A stretch of DNA of 5,694 nt from JBDREF01 sp043820045 (GTDB taxonomy: Bacteria; Planctomycetota; Phycisphaerae; Sedimentisphaerales; Anaerobacaceae): assembly GCA_043820045.1 (NCBI GenBank), contig JBDREF010000462.1, positions 1-5,694 on the forward strand, in the 5' to 3' direction. The notes under the pieces were generated by a model. That model saw only the letters and a list, made by a program, of their open reading frames with translations. It was not told where the DNA came from and did not search any database. A program made the position numbers and the translations under genes. Shown in pieces: positions 3,488-5,694 of this stretch (its first letter is position 1; the number at the start of each line of letters is the position of its first letter).

Positions 3488-5694
3488 ATGGACCGAAAAG
3501 GAAACCAGTTCAGCACGTTCGCAGGGGTCTTTACCCCCTCGATTCTCACGATACTCGGGGCGATCATGTTCCTGCGCGCCGGATACGTGATTGGCGAGGC
3601 CGGCATTCGCAATACGATCCTGATCCTGTGCGCTGCGGAAGTTATAAGTCTGCTGACCGCCATTTCCATGAGCGCCATCGCTACCAATACCCCCGTCGCC
3701 GGGGGCGGGGCCTATTTTCTAATCTCGCGGGCGCTGGGTCCGCAGTTCGGCGGCGCCATCGGCCTGGCCCTGTTCCTGGCCCAGGCCCTCTCGGTTCCCT
3801 TTTATGTCCTTGCATTCACCAATTCGGTAGTGGTCCGCTTTCCGGGCGTGGGCGTGTGGTTTGTCGCGATTGCCCTGGGTACGTCGGCCGTCCTGTTTAT
3901 TGTGAACCTGATCAGCTCGGGACTTGCCATTCGGATCCAGTACGTCGTGATGACCCTGCTGGCGTTGTCCATCGCTGCCTTTCTGGGCGGCGCCTTGGTT
4001 CTCTTTGACCCGGCGCTGCTCCAGGCGAATCTCGGTGCGGCTTATAGCAAACCCACTATCGGCTTCTGGGTGGTCTTTGCGATTTATTTTCCCGCGGTGA
4101 CCGGCATTCTGGCCGGCGTCAACATGTCGGGCGATTTGAAGGACCCCGCCCGCTCGCTGGTGCGCGGTACGATGGCGGCCATAGCGGTGGGCTTTGTCGT
4201 TTATCTGGCCGAAATCATCCTGTGCGGCGGTTCGCAGCAGCGGGCGGACCTGTTGGCCCAGCCATTCGAAATGCTGATGAAGAACGCCTTGTGGGGCACC
4301 GGATTTCTGGTTCTGATAGGGGCATTCGCCGCAATGATATCGAGCGCCTTCGGCTCGTTCCTCGGCGCCCCGCGAGTGCTGCAGGCCCTGGCGAGAGACC
4401 AGGTCTTTCCGATACTCGGCATCTTCGGACGCGGTTCCAAGGATAAGGACGAGCCGCGGCTGGGACTTGCCCTGACCCTGGTTATTACCTTCGCAGTTAT
4501 CCTGCTGCTCGGCGGCGGCGACTCGATGGCCTCCTTCGACCTGATCGCCGCGATTGTCACCATGTTCTTTCTGTGCACGTACGGCATGATCAATCTTGCG
4601 GCCTTTGTCGAGTCCTTCGGCGCCAATCCGTCTTTCAGGCCGCGATTCCGGTTCTATCACTGGACGACTTCTCTGCTCGGGGCCGTCATGTGCCTGGCGG
4701 TGATGGTGCTGATCGACGCATTTGCCGCCCTGATGGCGGTTCTTGTCATCGCCGGCATATACGTATATCTGAGCCGCCGGGTGTTTCGTTCGGCGTTCGG
4801 CGACGCCCGCCGGGGCTTTCAATACGCATTGGCGGTGCGAACGCTGCAGAAACTCCGCCGTATGACGCCGCACCCGAAGAACTGGCGTCCCACGTTCTTA
4901 GTCATGGCCGGCAACACGCAGACGCACATGACGCTTATAAAGTACGCGGTCTGGATGGAAGGCGGGCGGGGGCTCGTTACGGCGGCCCAGGTGATATCGG
5001 GCGATTTGAAGACCTTCGCCGCGCGCGTCGAGAGCCTGCGTTCGGCGATGGATTCATTCCTTCAGAACAACGCGCTGGCCGTATTTCCGGAAGTGGTCTT
5101 TGCCGAGAACGTGGACGAGGGAATTCGCACCCTGGCCCAGGCCCACTCGATAGGCCCGCTGAAGCCGAATACGGTATTGTTCGGCTGGCCCCGCAGCGAG
5201 GAGCGCGCAGAGGTGATGGTCCGTCACGTCTGGAACATGGCGGCGCTTGGCAAGAGCGTGGTGGTCGTCGTTGACAAGGGCCTGCCGGTGGAGCATCCGC
5301 GTCAGAAGCGGATTGATATCTGGTGGAGAGGCCAGCAGAACGGCTCGCTCATGGCCACGCTCGCGCATTTACTGACGCAGAACTGGGAGTGGCGCGACAG
5401 CCGTATCCGCGTTCTTCGCGTGATCCGCGACGCCGCCGGCCGGGAATCGTCTCGCGGCGCGGTCCGCAAACTCATCGACGCCGCACGAATCCACGCATCA
5501 CGGCGGGTCATCGTATCGACCGAGCCGTTCGCAGACGTATTCAAGAGCCATTCGGCCAAAGCCGACGTCGTATTCTTAGGCATGAACCCAATAGAGGGCG
5601 AATCGGAAGCGGAATTCTACCGCCGCCACGACGACCTCCTCAAAGACATGCCAACCACAATCTTAGTCCACTCCAGCGGCGAAGCAGACCTCTT
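3488..5694 (+). CDS. SLC12-family (cation-chloride cotransporter-like) permease, C-terminus cut by window end
   Basis: The frame from ATG 3488 stays open for 735 codons to the window edge. AAAGGA at 3476-3481 is six bases upstream. The N-terminal half is an APC-superfamily, LeuT-fold membrane domain (about 12-440): GVFTPSILTILGAIMFLR (first helix), AISMSAIATNTPVAGGGAYFLISRALGPQFGGAIG, FAIYFPAVTGILAGVN and MSGDLKDP, and ISSAFGSFLGAPRVLQAL. These are close to animal Na-K-Cl cotransporter motifs. Tyr106, Pro202 and Thr205 correspond to recalled NKCC1 potassium-site residues, and Ser285/Ser286 to its sodium-site serines. A soluble C-terminal domain (about 465 onward) has the SLC12 features FLVMAGNTQT, FPEVVFAENVDEGIRTL and LKPNTVLFGWP (558-568). 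It should sit in the inner membrane and move amino acids or cations with chloride; bacterial members are poorly characterised, so the substrate is not settled. Confidence 0.9.
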   Translation, partial: MDRKGNQFSTFAGVFTPSILTILGAIMFLRAGYVIGEAGIRNTILILCAAEVISLLTAISMSAIATNTPVAGGGAYFLISRALGPQFGGAIGLALFLAQALSVPFYVLAFTNSVVVRFPGVGVWFVAIALGTSAVLFIVNLISSGLAIRIQYVVMTLLALSIAAFLGGALVLFDPALLQANLGAAYSKPTIGFWVVFAIYFPAVTGILAGVNMSGDLKDPARSLVRGTMAAIAVGFVVYLAEIILCGGSQQRADLLAQPFEMLMKNALWGTGFLVLIGAFAAMISSAFGSFLGAPRVLQALARDQVFPILGIFGRGSKDKDEPRLGLALTLVITFAVILLLGGGDSMASFDLIAAIVTMFFLCTYGMINLAAFVESFGANPSFRPRFRFYHWTTSLLGAVMCLAVMVLIDAFAALMAVLVIAGIYVYLSRRVFRSAFGDARRGFQYALAVRTLQKLRRMTPHPKNWRPTFLVMAGNTQTHMTLIKYAVWMEGGRGLVTAAQVISGDLKTFAARVESLRSAMDSFLQNNALAVFPEVVFAENVDEGIRTLAQAHSIGPLKPNTVLFGWPRSEERAEVMVRHVWNMAALGKSVVVVVDKGLPVEHPRQKRIDIWWRGQQNGSLMATLAHLLTQNWEWRDSRIRVLRVIRDAAGRESSRGAVRKLIDAARIHASRRVIVSTEPFADVFKSHSAKADVVFLGMNPIEGESEAEFYRRHDDLLKDMPTTILVHSSGEADL

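Noticed and set aside
3463..4008. Plus-strand frame of 181 codons overlapping the transporter start
   Set aside because: Another reading frame of the transporter; the protein is Arg/Gly/Pro-rich and featureless, whereas the frame from 3488 gives clear SLC12 motifs.
3719..4873. Long minus-strand open frame (384 codons)
   Set aside because: It lies wholly opposite the SLC12-like gene, and its translation is a low-complexity run of Arg, Gln, Gly, His and Asp with no family resemblance. It is a GC-rich shadow frame.
4573..5274. Plus-strand frame of 233 codons inside the transporter
   Set aside because: Out-of-frame shadow of the transporter with Arg/Gly-rich composition and no recognisable domain.

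Overview
The window looks like a piece of a bacterial chromosome from the Planctomycetota or a related PVC lineage. The basis is gene content: a secreted DUF1080 (3-keto-disaccharide hydrolase-like) protein, an EF-P with a PGNLRAF tip loop, a bacterial SLC12-type transporter and an archaeal-like ADH-synthase/class I aldolase homologue. This placement is an inference; no rRNA or other phylogenetic marker is present. The main genes are GC-rich by eye. The left 340 bases and the toxin-antitoxin segment (about 2021-2640) look poorer in GC.

Layout, left to right. Bases 1-92 (minus strand) hold the first 30 codons of a gene that runs off the left edge; its protein start matches the entry to a GIY-YIG nuclease domain. 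A 280-base divergent intergenic region (93-372) carries two perfect palindromes and a GC-rich hairpin. Then come, on the plus strand, an ADH-synthase/class I aldolase family gene (373-1167) and, 31 bases later, a secreted DUF1080 protein (1199-2020). A compact type II toxin-antitoxin module follows, with its own promoter and overlapping palindromes (antitoxin 2134-2352, RelE/ParE-type toxin 2349-2627). Between it and the next gene lies a short, well-preserved relic of a second DUF1080 gene (2652-2732). The EF-P gene is on the minus strand (2760-3317). It diverges from a large SLC12-family cation-chloride cotransporter-like gene (3488 to the right edge, 735 codons, no stop reached); both have promoter candidates in the 170-base gap.

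How the genes relate: the aldolase homologue and the DUF1080 gene are close enough to be co-transcribed but share no obvious pathway. Antitoxin and toxin overlap by four bases and form one operon. EF-P and the transporter are divergently transcribed and functionally unrelated as far as the sequence shows. I do not see a clear undescribed multi-gene system. The points most worth following are the hidden GIY-YIG gene start, the DUF1080 relic beside the toxin-antitoxin module, the EF-P loop without the usual modifiable lysine, and the NKCC-like ion-site residues of the transporter.
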